Shown here piece after piece: positions 41,876 through 54,514 of a stretch of DNA of 64,000 nt. Position 1 is the stretch's first letter; every line of letters starts with the position of its first letter. The notes beneath the pieces are model-generated. The model did no database searches. It had not been told where the DNA came from and worked only from the letters and a program-made list of their open reading frames with translations. The stretch spans positions 47,871,015 to 47,935,014 of the forward strand of contig CM059189.1 in the NCBI GenBank assembly GCA_030323885.1. Direction: 5' to 3'. Source of the stretch: Branchipolynoe longqiensis (lineage: Eukaryota > Annelida > Polychaeta > Phyllodocida > Polynoidae). The position numbers were made by a program, and so were the translations under genes.

Positions 41876-43145
41876 TTATAAACAAATGCTTGGAGTAATT
41901 CTTGAATGCATCATAGGTGGGTAAGGTCTGAGCTGCAAGGATATGTCATTCCAGATTTTGGACCCCTTAAAAAGTAGGCTGTTTTTAACTTTTTCATTGT
42001 GTGGGTGAATGACTTTAAGTATGAGCTTGTCATGTTTTCTTGTTATACCAGGATTTATGTCATGATATTTCTTATCGTGAGCTCTCTTAAACATAAAATT
42101 GGCTAAAGGCTGGCTTCTTCTAGTTTCTAGTGGGAATAAGTTAATTTTACAATGTTTTTCGTCTATAGTTAGGCCAATACCTGAGGAGCCAAGAACTATG
42201 GAAATTGCTCTATTTTGCAAATGTTGTTATTTATTTCGATATATTTTTTTACATGCTTCATAAAGTATGTCTCCATAGTCCAAATCTGGTAACATCATGG
42301 ATTTATAAACAAGACAGGCAGCATATGTAATTAGGTGTGGATGCATTTGATTCAAAGTATAAACTTTATAGCTGAATTTTGTTATCAGTGATTTAAGGTG
42401 TGCTTCAAAAGTAAGGGAGGAGTCAAGAAGTATTCCAAGATATTTATAATGGCATACCTGGACTAGGATTTCTCCATTCATATGTACAGGTGGCACCATA
42501 ATATTTCTTAACTTGTGTTTGGTGCCAAAGACCATGAGTTTGGATTTAGCAACGTTGATTGTCAATTTGTTTACAGTACACCAATTGCAAACTAAATTAA
42601 ATCTAACCTGAAGAAGGTTAATAGCAGTTGATAAGGATGTGCCAGGATAGTAAATAACAGTATCATCAGCATAGAGTAATATACAACCATTTTCAATAAC
42701 AAGAGGCAGATCATTAATCAAAATTAAGAATAAAAGAGGGCCAAGTATTTATCCCTGTGGCACTCCACAACCAATATTTAGTGGTGCAGATAGTACTCCA
42801 TTTGCTAATGTTTGTTGAGTCCGATTTGTTAGGTCATTTCTAGTAATCTTAAATTTGTATCAATGATACCAAAGTTTTTAAGTTTCTTTAGTAAGATATC
42901 ATGATTCACAGTATCAAAAGCTTTTTTGAAGTCTATAAATATGGCAACTATATATTCTGAATTATTAAATGCTTTATATATATCATCAGTAAGCTCCCCT
43001 AGCTTTTTAGTAGTAGAGTGCCCCTTCGTGAATCCCCCTTGACGTTCATCAAGGAGGATATGCTCATCCAAATAGCTTACTAGATGGGTATGAATTATTC
43101 TTTCGAGAAGCTTAGAGGTAATAGGGAAATGGGTCTCAGATCGCT
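41876..43145 (-). pseudogene. Jockey/CR1-like LINE RT and C-terminus, broken
   Basis: RT fingers SYLDEHILLDERQGGFTKGH and palm AIFIDFKKAFDTVNHDILLK at 42829-43145, the catalytic YADDTVIYY (about 42655) with thumb at 42227-42721, then the C-terminal region NRAISIVLGSSGIGLTIDEK and FKGSKIWNDISLQLR at 41876-42220. Stops or frame changes near 42222 and 42722-42830; 5' end missing. Related to the plus-strand copy at 59975-61126. Confidence 0.83.
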
Positions 43146-43530
43146 AACACCAAATTTATTTCCTTCTGTTGAAGGGGAATAACTACTGCACATGTCCAGG
43201 GGTCTGGAAAATGCCACTAGATAAGCACAAATTAAACATAAATGTCAATTGTGGTATTAGAATAAAAGAAGGCAGGTTTTAGCACAATGGAGGATAAGTA
43301 TTTTGTAGTAGATGATTTGTAAATGTTTATGTCGCATATAAGCATAACACGCATACGCAATGCGTATGTGTAATGCTATGCATAATGTGTGTGTATGCAT
43401 AGCATATGTGCATTATACATGTGTGTGATATGTATGCATAAGAATGTATGCACGATGCATGTGCATTGTGCATGCATATGTGTAATGGGAATGTGAAATG
43501 TTTGGATAATGGGCATTCATAACGGGTAAA
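43146..43530. other. Spacer with GCATATGTG-type short repeats
   Basis: 43330-43480 is rich in GCATAAT/GCATATGTG words and blends into the satellite to the right. No gene seen. Confidence 0.5.
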
Positions 43531-44975
43531 CACATAGCACACTGCACAGGACACACTGCACATGACACACTGCACATGGCACACTGCACATGGCACACTG
43601 CACATAGCACACTGCACATAGCATACTGCACATAGCACACTGCACATAGCACACTGCACACTGCACATGACACACTGCACATAGCACACTGCACATAGCA
43701 CACTGCACATAACACACTGCGCAGGAAACACTGCACAGGAAACAGTGCACATGACACACTGCACATGGAACACTGCACATGAAACACTGCACATGGCACA
43801 CTGCGCACACATCACACTGCGCACACATCACACTGCACATGACACACTGCACATAGCACACTGCACATAGCACACTGCACATGAAACACTACACATGCCA
43901 CACTGCACATAGCACACTGCACATGAAACACTACACATGGCACACTGCACATGGCACACTCCACATGACACACTGCACATGACACACTTCACATTACACA
44001 CTGCACATAGCATACTGCACACGGCACACTGCCCATGACACACTGCACATGACACACTGCACATTACACACTGCATATAGCACACAGCACATGGCACACT
44101 GCACATAGCACACTGCACATAACACACTGCACATGATACACTGCACACTCCACATGACACACTGCCCATAGCATACTGCACACGGCACACTGCCCATGAC
44201 ACACTGCACATGACACACTGCACATTACACACTGGACATAGCACACAGCACATGGCACACTGCACATAGCACACTGCACATAACACACTGCACATGATAC
44301 ACTGCACACTCCACATGACACCCTGCACATGGCACACTACACATATCACACGGCACATGACACACTACACATAGCACACTGCACATAACACACTGCACAT
44401 GAGACACTACACGTGAGAAACTGTACATAGCACACTGCACATAACACACTGCACATGTCACACTGCATGTGACACACTACACATAGCACACTGCACATAA
44501 CACACTGCATATGACATACTGCACGTGACAAACTGCACATAGCACACTGCAGATAGCACACTGTACATAGCACACTGCACATAACACACTGCACATGATG
44601 CACTGCACACTCCACATGAAACACTACACATGACACACTGCACATGCCACACTACACATGACACACTGCCCATAGCACACAGCACATGGCACACTGCACA
44701 TATCACACTGCACATAACACATTGCACATAGCACACTGCACATGACACACTGCACATAACCCACTGCCCATAGCACACTGCACATGACATACTGCACATG
44801 ACATACTGCACATAACACACTACACATGACACACTACACATGACACACTGCACATGACACACTGCACATGCCACACTGCACATACCATACTGTGCATGGC
44901 GCACTGCACATGCCACACTCTACATGACACACTACACCTGACACACGACACATGACACACTGCACATGACACACA
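43531..44975 (+). repeat. 14-bp satellite-like array
   Basis: Unit ACACTGCACATGAC with variants (ATAGC, GGCAC), about 100 copies. A higher-order period is visible: 44030-44160 resembles 44190-44310. All minus-strand frames stay open because 14 bp has no stop in any frame (Cys-rich CAVCYVQCAMCS). Confidence 0.93.
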
Positions 44976-46146
44976 TAGCGCCACCACCACCCCTCTTCGT
45001 CTCTAACAGTACGCCCAACTTAAAACTCGCGCCAGGGTTTTTTTCTTATATGAGACATGATCCTCACAGGTCCGACGTTCTCACCAACAAATGAACTTAG
45101 GTTCTCAAACAAATAATTTAATTTAATCATCCTCACAAGACAAGTTACAGCGTTTGCAGGCACAGGGCGGCCCGGTTGCATAGTAGATGAACAATTAATA
45201 ACAGATCAGTACAGTAGATGACTTGGAATATAATAAGGAGTGAAAGCTTCCGATTAATTATACTTGTATAATGCTTATACATCACATATATATACTACAT
45301 AATGCGGTATATCACACACACATATATACTGCATAATGCGTTATACTTATATTTCACACATATATATATATATTATTACATGTAACAGTAGGTACTCCAA
45401 AGTGGGCGTATACGGTGTCCCCAACGCGAAATTTGACATATTTTAACCCTTTTTAAAACACTTCCATCTCCACTAATTCTGCTTTGTTTGAAATGAATAT
45501 TCTATGAAATTAAAGCTTATTCTTTTGTCTTTTAGGGTATCTGATTTTTAGTTAGCATTATGAAATAAATTAGAGTCAATGGAAACTTGTTTGGGGGTAC
45601 CATCGGCAGCTCTGTGCATGCTCGCCGAGTTTGTTTTCATCGAGTCTGAGCTACTCCCTTCCCTAAAATTGATACCTTGGTGAGCACAGTGACCTGAGCT
45701 AAAAATAACCATGAATGAAAGACAGAGAAGCAACTAGGCTTCATTAGCATATCAAGCATGGGTGCTTTGAAGTGGGAAATTTGGTTGAACTGAAGGAGTG
45801 AAAACATTAAGACATTAATACTCCTTGAAAATTGATCAGGAAATAAACCAACGAATTTGTCGGAGAACTATTCTGTGCAGTCAACGAGGGCTTGCTACAC
45901 ACGGCCAATTTCAAACCGGAAACAGAGAAGCAAGTTGCCATTCCATGTTGCGCTGTACTAATGGCACTTCTTATCGCCCAGACGCATCTCTCGTCCACGT
46001 GCTTCTCATACCTCCATGATCCCCCCACGAAAAGAGATACGGGCTTCAGAGGACAAGCAAGGTCGACTAACAACTAAACAGTCTAAACTTCAAACTAAGT
46101 TCGCAAGCACAAGTTGCATGGGTTTCTGCACAGCGAGGAAAAAAGA
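44976..46146. other. Sequence without assigned feature
   Basis: TA-rich 45280-45375, then 45390-46080 of moderate complexity with short frames on both strands (for example 45807-46073 minus) that match nothing I know. Confidence 0.4.
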
Positions 46147-46430
46147 AGGTTGTTGGACGGGGTTTTATGTCCTAGCAACATGTAGAGTCATATCAGAACG
46201 GGTACCGACTTGTGATAGTGCCAGCACCACGATGCGATATCCCACTCAGTCACTTTATCCTGACACTGAGCTAACCAGTCCTTTTCCCTAACTAGTAATG
46301 CCGAGCGCCATGCTAGATAGCGACAAGTGTAAATATTATGTCATTGCTTTAACGCGACTGGAATTCGAAGTCCCAACCTTCCACGTGGAAAGCCTGTGCT
46401 CTATCGATTGAGCCACGGCGTCCGGTGGTG
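46147..46430 (-). repeat. S1 SINE with internal deletion
   Basis: GGTTTTATGTCCTAGCAACA to ATCGATTGAGCCACGGCGTC; the block around the CATGGCGACTTTATAG word is lost. Confidence 0.8.
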
Positions 46431-46452
46431 CCTTGCGGTGAATGTGGTATGG

Positions 46453-46952
46453 NNNNNNNNNNNNNNNNNNNNNNNNNNNNNNNNNNNNNNNNNNNNNNNN
46501 NNNNNNNNNNNNNNNNNNNNNNNNNNNNNNNNNNNNNNNNNNNNNNNNNNNNNNNNNNNNNNNNNNNNNNNNNNNNNNNNNNNNNNNNNNNNNNNNNNNN
46601 NNNNNNNNNNNNNNNNNNNNNNNNNNNNNNNNNNNNNNNNNNNNNNNNNNNNNNNNNNNNNNNNNNNNNNNNNNNNNNNNNNNNNNNNNNNNNNNNNNNN
46701 NNNNNNNNNNNNNNNNNNNNNNNNNNNNNNNNNNNNNNNNNNNNNNNNNNNNNNNNNNNNNNNNNNNNNNNNNNNNNNNNNNNNNNNNNNNNNNNNNNNN
46801 NNNNNNNNNNNNNNNNNNNNNNNNNNNNNNNNNNNNNNNNNNNNNNNNNNNNNNNNNNNNNNNNNNNNNNNNNNNNNNNNNNNNNNNNNNNNNNNNNNNN
46901 NNNNNNNNNNNNNNNNNNNNNNNNNNNNNNNNNNNNNNNNNNNNNNNNNNNN
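46453..46952. other. Assembly gap, 500 N
   Basis: Exactly 500 N; true size unknown. Its right edge enters the VNTR. Confidence 0.98.
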
Positions 46953-47850
46953 GTGTGTGTGTGTTAGAGGGTGTGTCTATCTGATCGGTGGGGCTGCGCA
47001 GTGTGTGTGTGTGTTAGAGGGTGTGTCTATCTGATCGGTGGGGCTGTGCAGTGTGTGTGTGTGTTAGAGGGTGTGTCTATCTGATCGGTGGGGCTGTGCA
47101 GTGTGTGTGTGTGTTAGAGGGTGTGTCTATCTGATCGGTGGGGCTGCGCAGTGTGTGTGTGTTAGAGGGTGTGTCTATCTGATCGGTGGGGCTGTGCAGT
47201 GTGTGTGTGTGTTAGAGGGTGTGTCTATCTGATCGGTGGGGCTGTGCAGTGTGTGTGTGTGTTAGAGGGTGTGTCTATCTGATCGGTGGGGCTGTGCGTG
47301 TGTGTGTGTAGAGGGTGTGTCTATCTGATCGGTGGGGCTGCGCAGTGTGTGTGTGTGTTAGAGGGTGTGTCTATCTGATCGGTGGGGCTGTGCAGTGTGT
47401 GTGTGTGTTAGAGGGTGTGTCTATCTGATCGGTGGGGCTGTGCAGTGTGTGTGTGTGTTAGAGGGTGTGTCTATCTGATCGGTGGGGCTGCGCAGTGTGT
47501 GTGTGTGTTAGAGGGTGTGTCTATCTGATCGGTGGTGCTGTGCGGTGTGTGTGTTAGAGGGGGTATCTATCTGATCAGTGGGGGTGTGTGTACGTGCATG
47601 TGTGTGTGTTAGAGGGGATATCTATTTGATCGGTGGGGTTGTGCAATATGTGTGTATTAGACTTAGAGAGTGTATCTATCTGATCGGTGGGGCTGTGCAG
47701 TATGTGTGTGTGTGTGTTAGAGGGGATATCTATTTGATCGGTGGGGGCTGTGCAGTATGTGTGTGTTAGACTTAGAGAGGGTATCTATCTGATCGGTGGG
47801 GCTGCAGTGTGTGTGTGCATGTGTGTGTTAGAGGGGGTATCTATCTGAGA
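46953..47850 (+). repeat. 48-bp minisatellite containing GT runs
   Basis: Unit GTGTGTGTGTGTTAGAGGGT then GTGTCTATCTGATCGGTGGGGCTGTGCA (in parts); about 18 copies, very uniform at the left and degenerating after 47530. Confidence 0.95.
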
Positions 47851-47908
47851 AAGCCCCGAGATCTGACTTCTCACACACTCACTCTATTACTATTAGTATT
47901 AGACTCTC

Positions 47909-48218
47909 CTGGGCAGCTTTCAGGGTACGCCACCGAAATGTCTCGGAGACGCCTTTTCGCTTATTTCCATTCAGGTTACGCCTTCGAGTCGTCTCAGAAA
48001 TGTCTCGCTTTTCAGACAGGAGACAAAAAGTGCCTCGAAAATGGCCGACGTATTCAGTGGTTTCAGCCAATCAGAGCTCTTGATGCGCACGATTGAAAAT
48101 GGCTCCCCCTATGGTGGCGGCCATTTTTTAGGCAACCTACTGCTTTTGCCATTCAGACTAGCGTGATGTCAGGAATTTCTCCGAGACGACTTGGAGGCGT
48201 ACCCTGAACGCGGCCCAG
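47909..48218. mobile_element. hAT-like MITE
   Basis: Inverted ends CCTGGGCAGCTTTCAGGGTA and, inverted, CCTGGGCCGCGTTCAGGGTA, about 45 bp each, followed by CTCGGAGA. Flanks TAGACTCT and TAGACTAC suggest an 8-bp target duplication with mismatches. Confidence 0.65.
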
Positions 48219-48249
48219 GTAGACTACAACAGTGCACAACGCATGCGCA

Positions 48250-48360
48250 CAACCAGCGAGCCAGCGAGTTCGCGAGCCAGTGAGCCCGCGAGCCAGCGAG
48301 CCCGCGAGCCAGCGAGCCAGCGAGCCCGCGAGCCAGCGACCCCGCGAGCCAGCGAGCTGT
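48250..48360 (+). repeat. GCGAGCCA/GCGAGCCC short tandem repeat
   Basis: About 13 units of 8 bp. 48361-48720 is GC-rich, unassigned, with no clear exon. Confidence 0.85.
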
Positions 48361-48779
48361 GAAGCCCAAGGTTTGATGACGGTTACTGTGACTTTGCCTC
48401 CTGTTCCTGGACACTTATCGCTGACACACATTTAAGGACATGGCCGAATTAACTGGCTGCGCTTTAAAAGAACACTGTCGGCTACTCTCGTCGTCGTGCC
48501 GGAGCGTGTCGACAGTTGCCGAATGCGACTGAATGAGGCGCGGCCACTTGAGATGTGTTATGACAAGGCGGGTGGTGGGTGGGAGGGGGGAGGAGGAGTT
48601 GGGAGTGTGTCAGTGGGCAGGGCGACAGGAGAGCTGTTTGTTATAGGCGTGTCGGCTCAGCTGAGTAAACCCTCATACAAAAGTCACAGATACACACCAG
48701 AACACCAGAACACAAGCCCGCCGCACAATAGCCGATATTTTCTTTACTTAGAGACTTTAAATCCCACTGATCGGTGGTC

Positions 48780-49042
48780 GGTAGTAATATCACTAGTTAT
48801 ATGTAACATACTGTATACATTTATATACTATGTATACTATATAATATACATATTATATATATATTATAATTTATATATATAAATATATATATACATATAA
48901 ACTTCCAAGCGAGTGTAGTGTCAAGCCCCACGCAGGGCATGCCGGTACCCCCCCCCCAATAGGGGGGGGGGTAGAAGAGGAGGCACTTCAGAGCCTATTA
49001 CAGGCAATAAGGGCCTTATCACTGTCCATAGGTATATATATG

Positions 49043-49086
<44 letters not shown>

Positions 49087-49090
49087 TCCA
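48780..49090. repeat. TA-rich tracts around C and G homopolymers
   Basis: TA runs 48835-48900 and 49025-49085. Between them C10 and G10 (48950-48972) face each other and could pair. A similar block with the homopolymers near a TA run occurs at 19215-19390. Confidence 0.7.
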
Positions 49091-49261
49091 CATACACTTA
49101 CTCACTAACGACAACACAGCGAGTTAGTGGACATAGCACAACCTACAGGCTGACCCACAAATAATAGGTTTTTTTTTACTGTATGGGACGGGATAGCCAA
49201 GTGTATAGAGTGTACACTTCCCGTATGACAGGTCGTGGGATCGACCCTCAGGTCTTCCAAA

Positions 49262-49612
49262 GACTTATGATGTTGATTTGTTGTTGGAGTTTTGCCTCCT
49301 GGCCACATCTAAGGTAATATCAGGATGGGTACTGACTTGTTACAGTTCGCACTCATGGCGACGTTATAGTGCTGCCCCACTGGGAGACCAGGCCACCAGT
49401 GCCATGACCTGATATCCAACTCAGTCACATTATCCTGACACTGGGCCAACCCTATTCTAATAATGCTGAGCGCCAGGCTAGAAAGAGACAAGTATCAATT
49501 TTATACGTCAGTGGTTTGACTCGACCAGAGTTCGAACCCATGGGTTCGAATTTCATGATCTACCAAAAGGGGAGACGGGCGCTTAACTCAATCGACCATC
49601 CCGTCTCGTCAA
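49262..49612 (-). repeat. S1 SINE, near full length
   Basis: GAGTTTTGCCTCCTGGCCAC to CTCAATCGACCATCCCGTCT; B box-like GGTTCGAA present. Confidence 0.85.
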
Positions 49613-49729
49613 AGACTTATATAATTGATACAGTAGTGCCTGTCCGCAGCCGACAACTGTGCATTCAAACCAGTTGTAGGGTTGCGTGTTCGAGTCTGTG
49701 GCTATGTGGGTGGGCTAAAGTGAAAAACA

Positions 49730-50028
49730 ATACAGCCAGAGAGAAAGAGAAAGTAAAGCAAAGTAAGAGTGTGAGAAGAGAGAGTCCAAGCCTCTCTAGT
49801 TTATTATATATGGTACATGGGGACATTGTAGAGTATCACCCCACCATTTCCCCGCAATGAGAAAAAGCAATCTTGGCTCTGCCAATAGGGATCAAGCGTT
49901 CCTGGTCCCCATGGCTACCAGTGGTCTGCCCACCACCACCAAGCTGTGTGGCCCCTCTGGCCACCACCCGCCTTGACCCTTGACCCTGAGTGTGGTGATC
50001 CTACACAGCAGGTGTCTTGTTATCAGAT
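49730..50028. repeat. Unclassified repeat R7, second copy
   Basis: Same words as 36600-36935. Confidence 0.6.
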
Positions 50029-50031
50029 GGA

Positions 50032-50386
50032 TTAAAGCTGCATAGTCCGATGAAATATCAAATTTTCAAAACAAAACCAATTATCTAGATTTGATTTTAC
50101 ATATCTCACTTAGATACTGATGCATTTATTAAGCATTTGTTTCTGCAGAGAAGGCAATACTGAGTCAATTGAACAGAACCTGTTACTGCAGAAGTCCATG
50201 GTGTCAGAGCTTTGGCAAGAATGCCAAAACTAATTTTCCATGTTTGCACTCAAAATATCTCAAAAGTTTACCATTTAAAATAAAAGTAACTTTGAACTAA
50301 TGTAAATTAGATAATAGTGATCGATCTAATATATTTATCTCAGAAAAGATACAGAAATTCAAAACCATCGGACTATGCAACTTTAA
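50032..50386 (-). mobile_element. MITE, TTAAAGTTGCAT family (M9)
   Basis: Complete copy, abutting M10 end to end. Confidence 0.85.
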
Positions 50387-50627
50387 TTAAAGTTGCATAT
50401 TCCGATCGTTTTGTGTTTCTCTCATTTTCGGAGATAATCATATTACTATTAGGTTCATCATTATAATCTACCTTACTTTATTTTGAAGTAAATTTCATTT
50501 TAAATGGCTATTTTTTTAATATAGATATTTGAAGTGCAAATGTGATAAATTAATGTTGGCAAGCATTAATTTATAATACCATAGGCTTCCGCAGTAACAG
50601 GTTCTATTAAATTGACACAACATTCCC
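50387..50627 (+). mobile_element. MITE (M10), cut by E3
   Basis: Starts TTAAAGTTGCATATTCCGAT in the opposite orientation to M9; stops inside the interior (GACACAACATTCCC) where E3 begins. Confidence 0.75.
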
Positions 50628-51305
50628 TAAAGGCACCTGTCACATTACGGCGTATGGCGGGAGCGTATTGAAAACCTACGTAAGTCGTGCGGGTGCCGGC
50701 CTATGATGACCTTCAGTGAACTTTTGGGTGGGTTTGAGCGTATGTGGAACGTATGAGGAGCGTACGAGGAATGTATGAGGAGCGTACCAGCGAGCATACC
50801 AGGAGCGTATGTGAGCGTACTGTGAGATGTTTTGACGGCTTTGATTGGCATGTGGAGCGTATGCGTAGCATATGCATAGTGTATGCATAGCGGATGAGCG
50901 TATGAGTAGCGTATGCGGAACCTCAGCGGAACCTCGATGTCGAGACCTATGGCATATGCTTTGAATACGCTGTGCATACGCTAGGAGTACGCTCCCATAC
51001 GTAACTTGTAGGTTATGCGTACGCTACATACGCTAGAGATACGCTGGTGACGCAAGTTGAGCATATGAAAAACCTATGCCGGCGTACCCCTAGCGTACGA
51101 GGAGCGTACGCCGGCGTATGAGGAGCGTATGCCAGCGTATGAGCAGCGTATGGGCCATACGCCCTCATAGGTCGAGATTTTTTTAGCATGCACAAACAAA
51201 TTTGGATGGACGGATTTATGAAAGTGTATGGCGGCGTATGCCTCATACGCTTCACATAAGCCGTCACCTGGCGGCGTATGAGTAGCGTATGAGTAGCGTA
51301 TAGCG
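50628..51305. mobile_element. GTCACA-ended element E3, right end missing
   Basis: Left end TAAAGGCACCTGTCACATTA. The arms are almost wholly made of GCGTATGAGSAGCGTA-type words on both sides of a core TTAGCATGCACAAACAAATT (51183-51202). No matching right terminus, and M10 does not resume after it. Confidence 0.6.
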
Positions 51306-51960
51306 ACCACAGGAGTCGCTGAAGAGAGATACTACTGTTCTTGTTTGTTTCTACCTTGTCTGGCATTTGGAACTACTAGGATAGGCTTGCCAGGATACTG
51401 TGATTGACGGGTGGCCAGATACACAGCGAATGTGTTGTTACCAACACTAATTAGACACATGCATATTCTTCTTTAAAAAAAAAAGAAATTGCATATCACC
51501 CAGTTGGTTCGTATTCAGATTACAGAAATCTGGAAAAGAAAACCCTGTCAAATAGTTGTTATAATTTATACTCATATACTAGGTTACAATACATATATGA
51601 TTATACAGAAACTGATTGTAGGACACTGATAAAGAATAACTACGTTATTTAAATATATTTTATAATATATTATATTATACATACATATATTATAGATATT
51701 ATATATATTGTATATATATTATATATACTATATATGTATGTAATATATAATATATGTTATATTATATATATGTATAGGTATGCAATATGTAGTATATGTT
51801 ATATTATATATATATAGGTATGTAATATATACACACACTAACGTACATATTTTTTGTCAAATTCTACCCCCAAAAACGTTTAATTACCTATCGAATTAAA
51901 TGAAAGTTAGTTATGCAGTGTGCTGGCCAAAAAAAGTAATACTACGATAACAATTTTTTT
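51306..51960. other. AT-rich sequence
   Basis: TATA-type low complexity at 51650-51830; nothing else supported. Confidence 0.5.
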
Positions 51961-53160
51961 TTTTTTTTTAAAGAGTAATGTTAGCAGCTGTCAGCATGTC
52001 TTGCCTACCCTGGCAGCCTCCCGCCTTCCCGGAACCAGCTGCAACAAATAAAAACGCGTCTTCCCAAATGTCGTCTGCCACAATTTAAATGTTGTCTGCT
52101 GTGAGCGATATTCGAGTGAAATCATGTTTATTTTCACTGAAAGTCCCCTAATATTCACTAAAACTGTAATCTGTGAACGCTAAATGTCACACAAAACAGC
52201 CTTACAGCTGTATGTGAAATGGGGGGGGGGCGGGGGACACAACTCCATTTTCTTAGTCGTTGGGTTCATAGCAAACCCAGGAGGGCGTGGGAATTGTCTT
52301 GCTTTCTTTATTAGACTAAGGGGGTGGTTGACATGGCAACGACCTTCTACACAAAGCCCCCGGCCGTGCACCCGCCCCGCGTGGATCGCCAACACCCTGG
52401 ATCCCGACACCCCCAAAACCCCTACTGCGTGGACACTTTAAATTTCGAGGGCACATACATTATTTTTAGCGTCGTTCAAAATATTATTACTGTGGTGATT
52501 GGTTGTTTTTTTAAAAGGCAAACTATCCATGTTTGAAACTGTCAGCAAACACATCACTTTCCTATCTATGATATGAAGTATCTCCCGAATATCTAACATG
52601 AAATGCGTTGGAAAAGCGCGAAAAATAAATGATATTGCGATAAAATTCAAATTTTGTTTACAGCCCCGCCCCTTTCACGCCCCCTCCCGCCCCCTATGGG
52701 AGAATGGCGCACGGTAGGTTGCAGGTTTGGGTTAACACGTGACCGCGTTGAACCAACACATCATCGCCTAAATAATAATGATTACCCCCCCCCCCCTCCC
52801 CCTTGTTATTTCTTCCCAGTGACTATTTCGTGGATATACAATTAGTTGATATTAAATTCACGATGTCAAGAATTGTAATTAGGTAATACAACACAGGGGG
52901 GGGGGGGCATTAATGAGGACACCTTCGGGAATTAACTATATTTTGCCTAGAAATTGATAGCATTGGATATTTTAGTGGTTGCCGGGTATTTTGGGTCTTT
53001 TGTTGGGGGGGGGGGTTGTGTTTTTGTTAGTGAAATGACCTTTGTAGGCACGACCTGCTCGTTATGATGGATGCGTCTACTAAGTGTGCAGACCGTTAAC
53101 AATGCCAGTGTTATGTAGACACCGGCAGTCGTCAGGCCAACACCAACACCAACACCACCC
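51961..53160. other. Low-repeat region, no gene supported
   Basis: Largely unique sequence with G and C homopolymers (52220, 52787, 52898, 53005). A plus-strand frame from ATG 52333 to TGA 52536 with a hydrophobic tail (TYIIFSVVQNIITVVIGCFF) follows an acceptor-like CTTGCTTTCTTTATTAG, but matches no family I know. Confidence 0.35.
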
Positions 53161-53163
53161 ATA

Positions 53164-53305
53164 TAAATATAAACATGTAGATTATAGATATAGATATTGA
53201 AATCGATATATAGATATATATATATATAGAGATATGTAAATATAAAAATATATGTAAATAGATCTGCATATATTTATATATATATAGATACTCATAGAAA
53301 TATAT
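53164..53305. repeat. ATAG/TA microsatellite
   Basis: ATATAGATAT-type runs; similar runs resume at 53566-53700. Confidence 0.85.
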
Positions 53306-53309
53306 ATGA

Positions 53310-53564
53310 GCCTGTCTCAAAAGGTGATAACTCTTTTTTTTTTAGTCCATTGTAACAATTGACACAAAACAGCACAGAAACAGTTACACTGAAAACACAA
53401 GAACATTTGTATTCAATATGTATTCTATTGGGATTATGAAACACCATGTAAAAAACAAATCAGTTTATCCTGAGCAAATGCATAAGCAGATAGTATGTTG
53501 ATCGTTACAATGGACAAACTGTTGTCCCATATTACTTAGCACCTTTTGAGACAGTCTCATATAT
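53310..53564. mobile_element. Short TIR element in the TA microsatellite
   Basis: Inverted ends TGAGCCTGTCTCAAAAGGTG and CACCTTTTGAGACAGTCTCA, bordered by TA. Mariner-like non-autonomous element; about 250 bp, no frame. Confidence 0.65.
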
Positions 53565-53689
53565 AGATAGATATAGATATAGATATAAACATGCATATAC
53601 AGACATAACTATGGATAGACGTAGACGGATTTAGATAGGTACAGATAGGCATAGGTAGGTTTAGTTAGGTTTGGGTGGGTATAGATAGT

Positions 53690-54445
53690 GTCGGGGAGGT
53701 GATGAAAATGGGAAATATTGCACATAGAGCGGGAATCGAACCCACTTCTCTTGCATCCTGGATCAGTTGGCTAACCATTACACTCTTCCTTGCCTGGAAT
53801 TGAAAGTATTTTAAATGGTCATTTAATGCTTACAATTACATACATACAGACAATGAATGCACTTACATATATGTACGCAGTGTAGCTTCAATAACCATGC
53901 AGTGCATGACTTGTTCAGGATCCTGGTCATCGCACCAGTGTCGTAGTGGTGATGAAAATGGGAAATATTGCGCCTAAAGTGGGACTTTCAATCCACATCT
54001 TTTTGCATTCCAGGCCGGTGTGCTAACCATTACACCACTTAGGCTCCCTTATGTCACCACCCTATCCACGCCCATCTGTCTATGTGGTTCCTTGTCTGAG
54101 AGGTCAGTGCAGGCCACTATTCTCATTCCCCTGGAATTGTATGTGTTTTAAATGGTTATTTAATGCTTACATTTACATATGCAATGCGCTTACACATACA
54201 TACACATGGCCATACATCACATACAACAGATAGCTTCTACAGGATCCTGGTCATGGCACCAGTGTTGTGGGAGTAATGAAAGTGGGAAATATTGCGGCTA
54301 GAACGGAAATCGAACCCACATCTCTTGCATTATGGGCCAGTGTGCTAACCATTATATCACCTCGGTTCCCTGATATCTCCACCCTATTCGCGCCCACCTA
54401 TCTATGTGGCTCCTTACCGGAGAGGTCAGTGCAAACTACTACTAC
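53690..54445 (-). repeat. Three S2 tRNA-like SINE copies
   Basis: About 53690-53790, 53940-54115 and 54262-54440; each has the inverted GATGAAAATGGGAAATATTG and CTAACCATTACAC words. Confidence 0.8.
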
Positions 54446-54514
54446 ACTAGATATTGATACAATGATAGGTATAGATAGAAATATATATATATAGATAGAC
54501 ACAACGAACCAGGG

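Noticed and set aside
43828..44916. Long Cys-rich minus-strand frames (CAVCYVQCAMCS)
   Set aside because: Translation of a 14-bp repeat that has no stop in any frame; no start context, no codon bias, neighbouring frames equally open.
45807..46073. 88-codon minus-strand frame
   Set aside because: Isolated, overlapped by equal-sized frames on the other strand, no family motif or splice signals.
46396..47034. Frames crossing the N gaps
   Set aside because: Consist of unknown bases; not evidence of coding.
52333..52536. 67-codon plus-strand frame with hydrophobic C-terminus after an acceptor-like site
   Set aside because: No homology that I recognise, no donor, composition changes midway; kept only as a remark.
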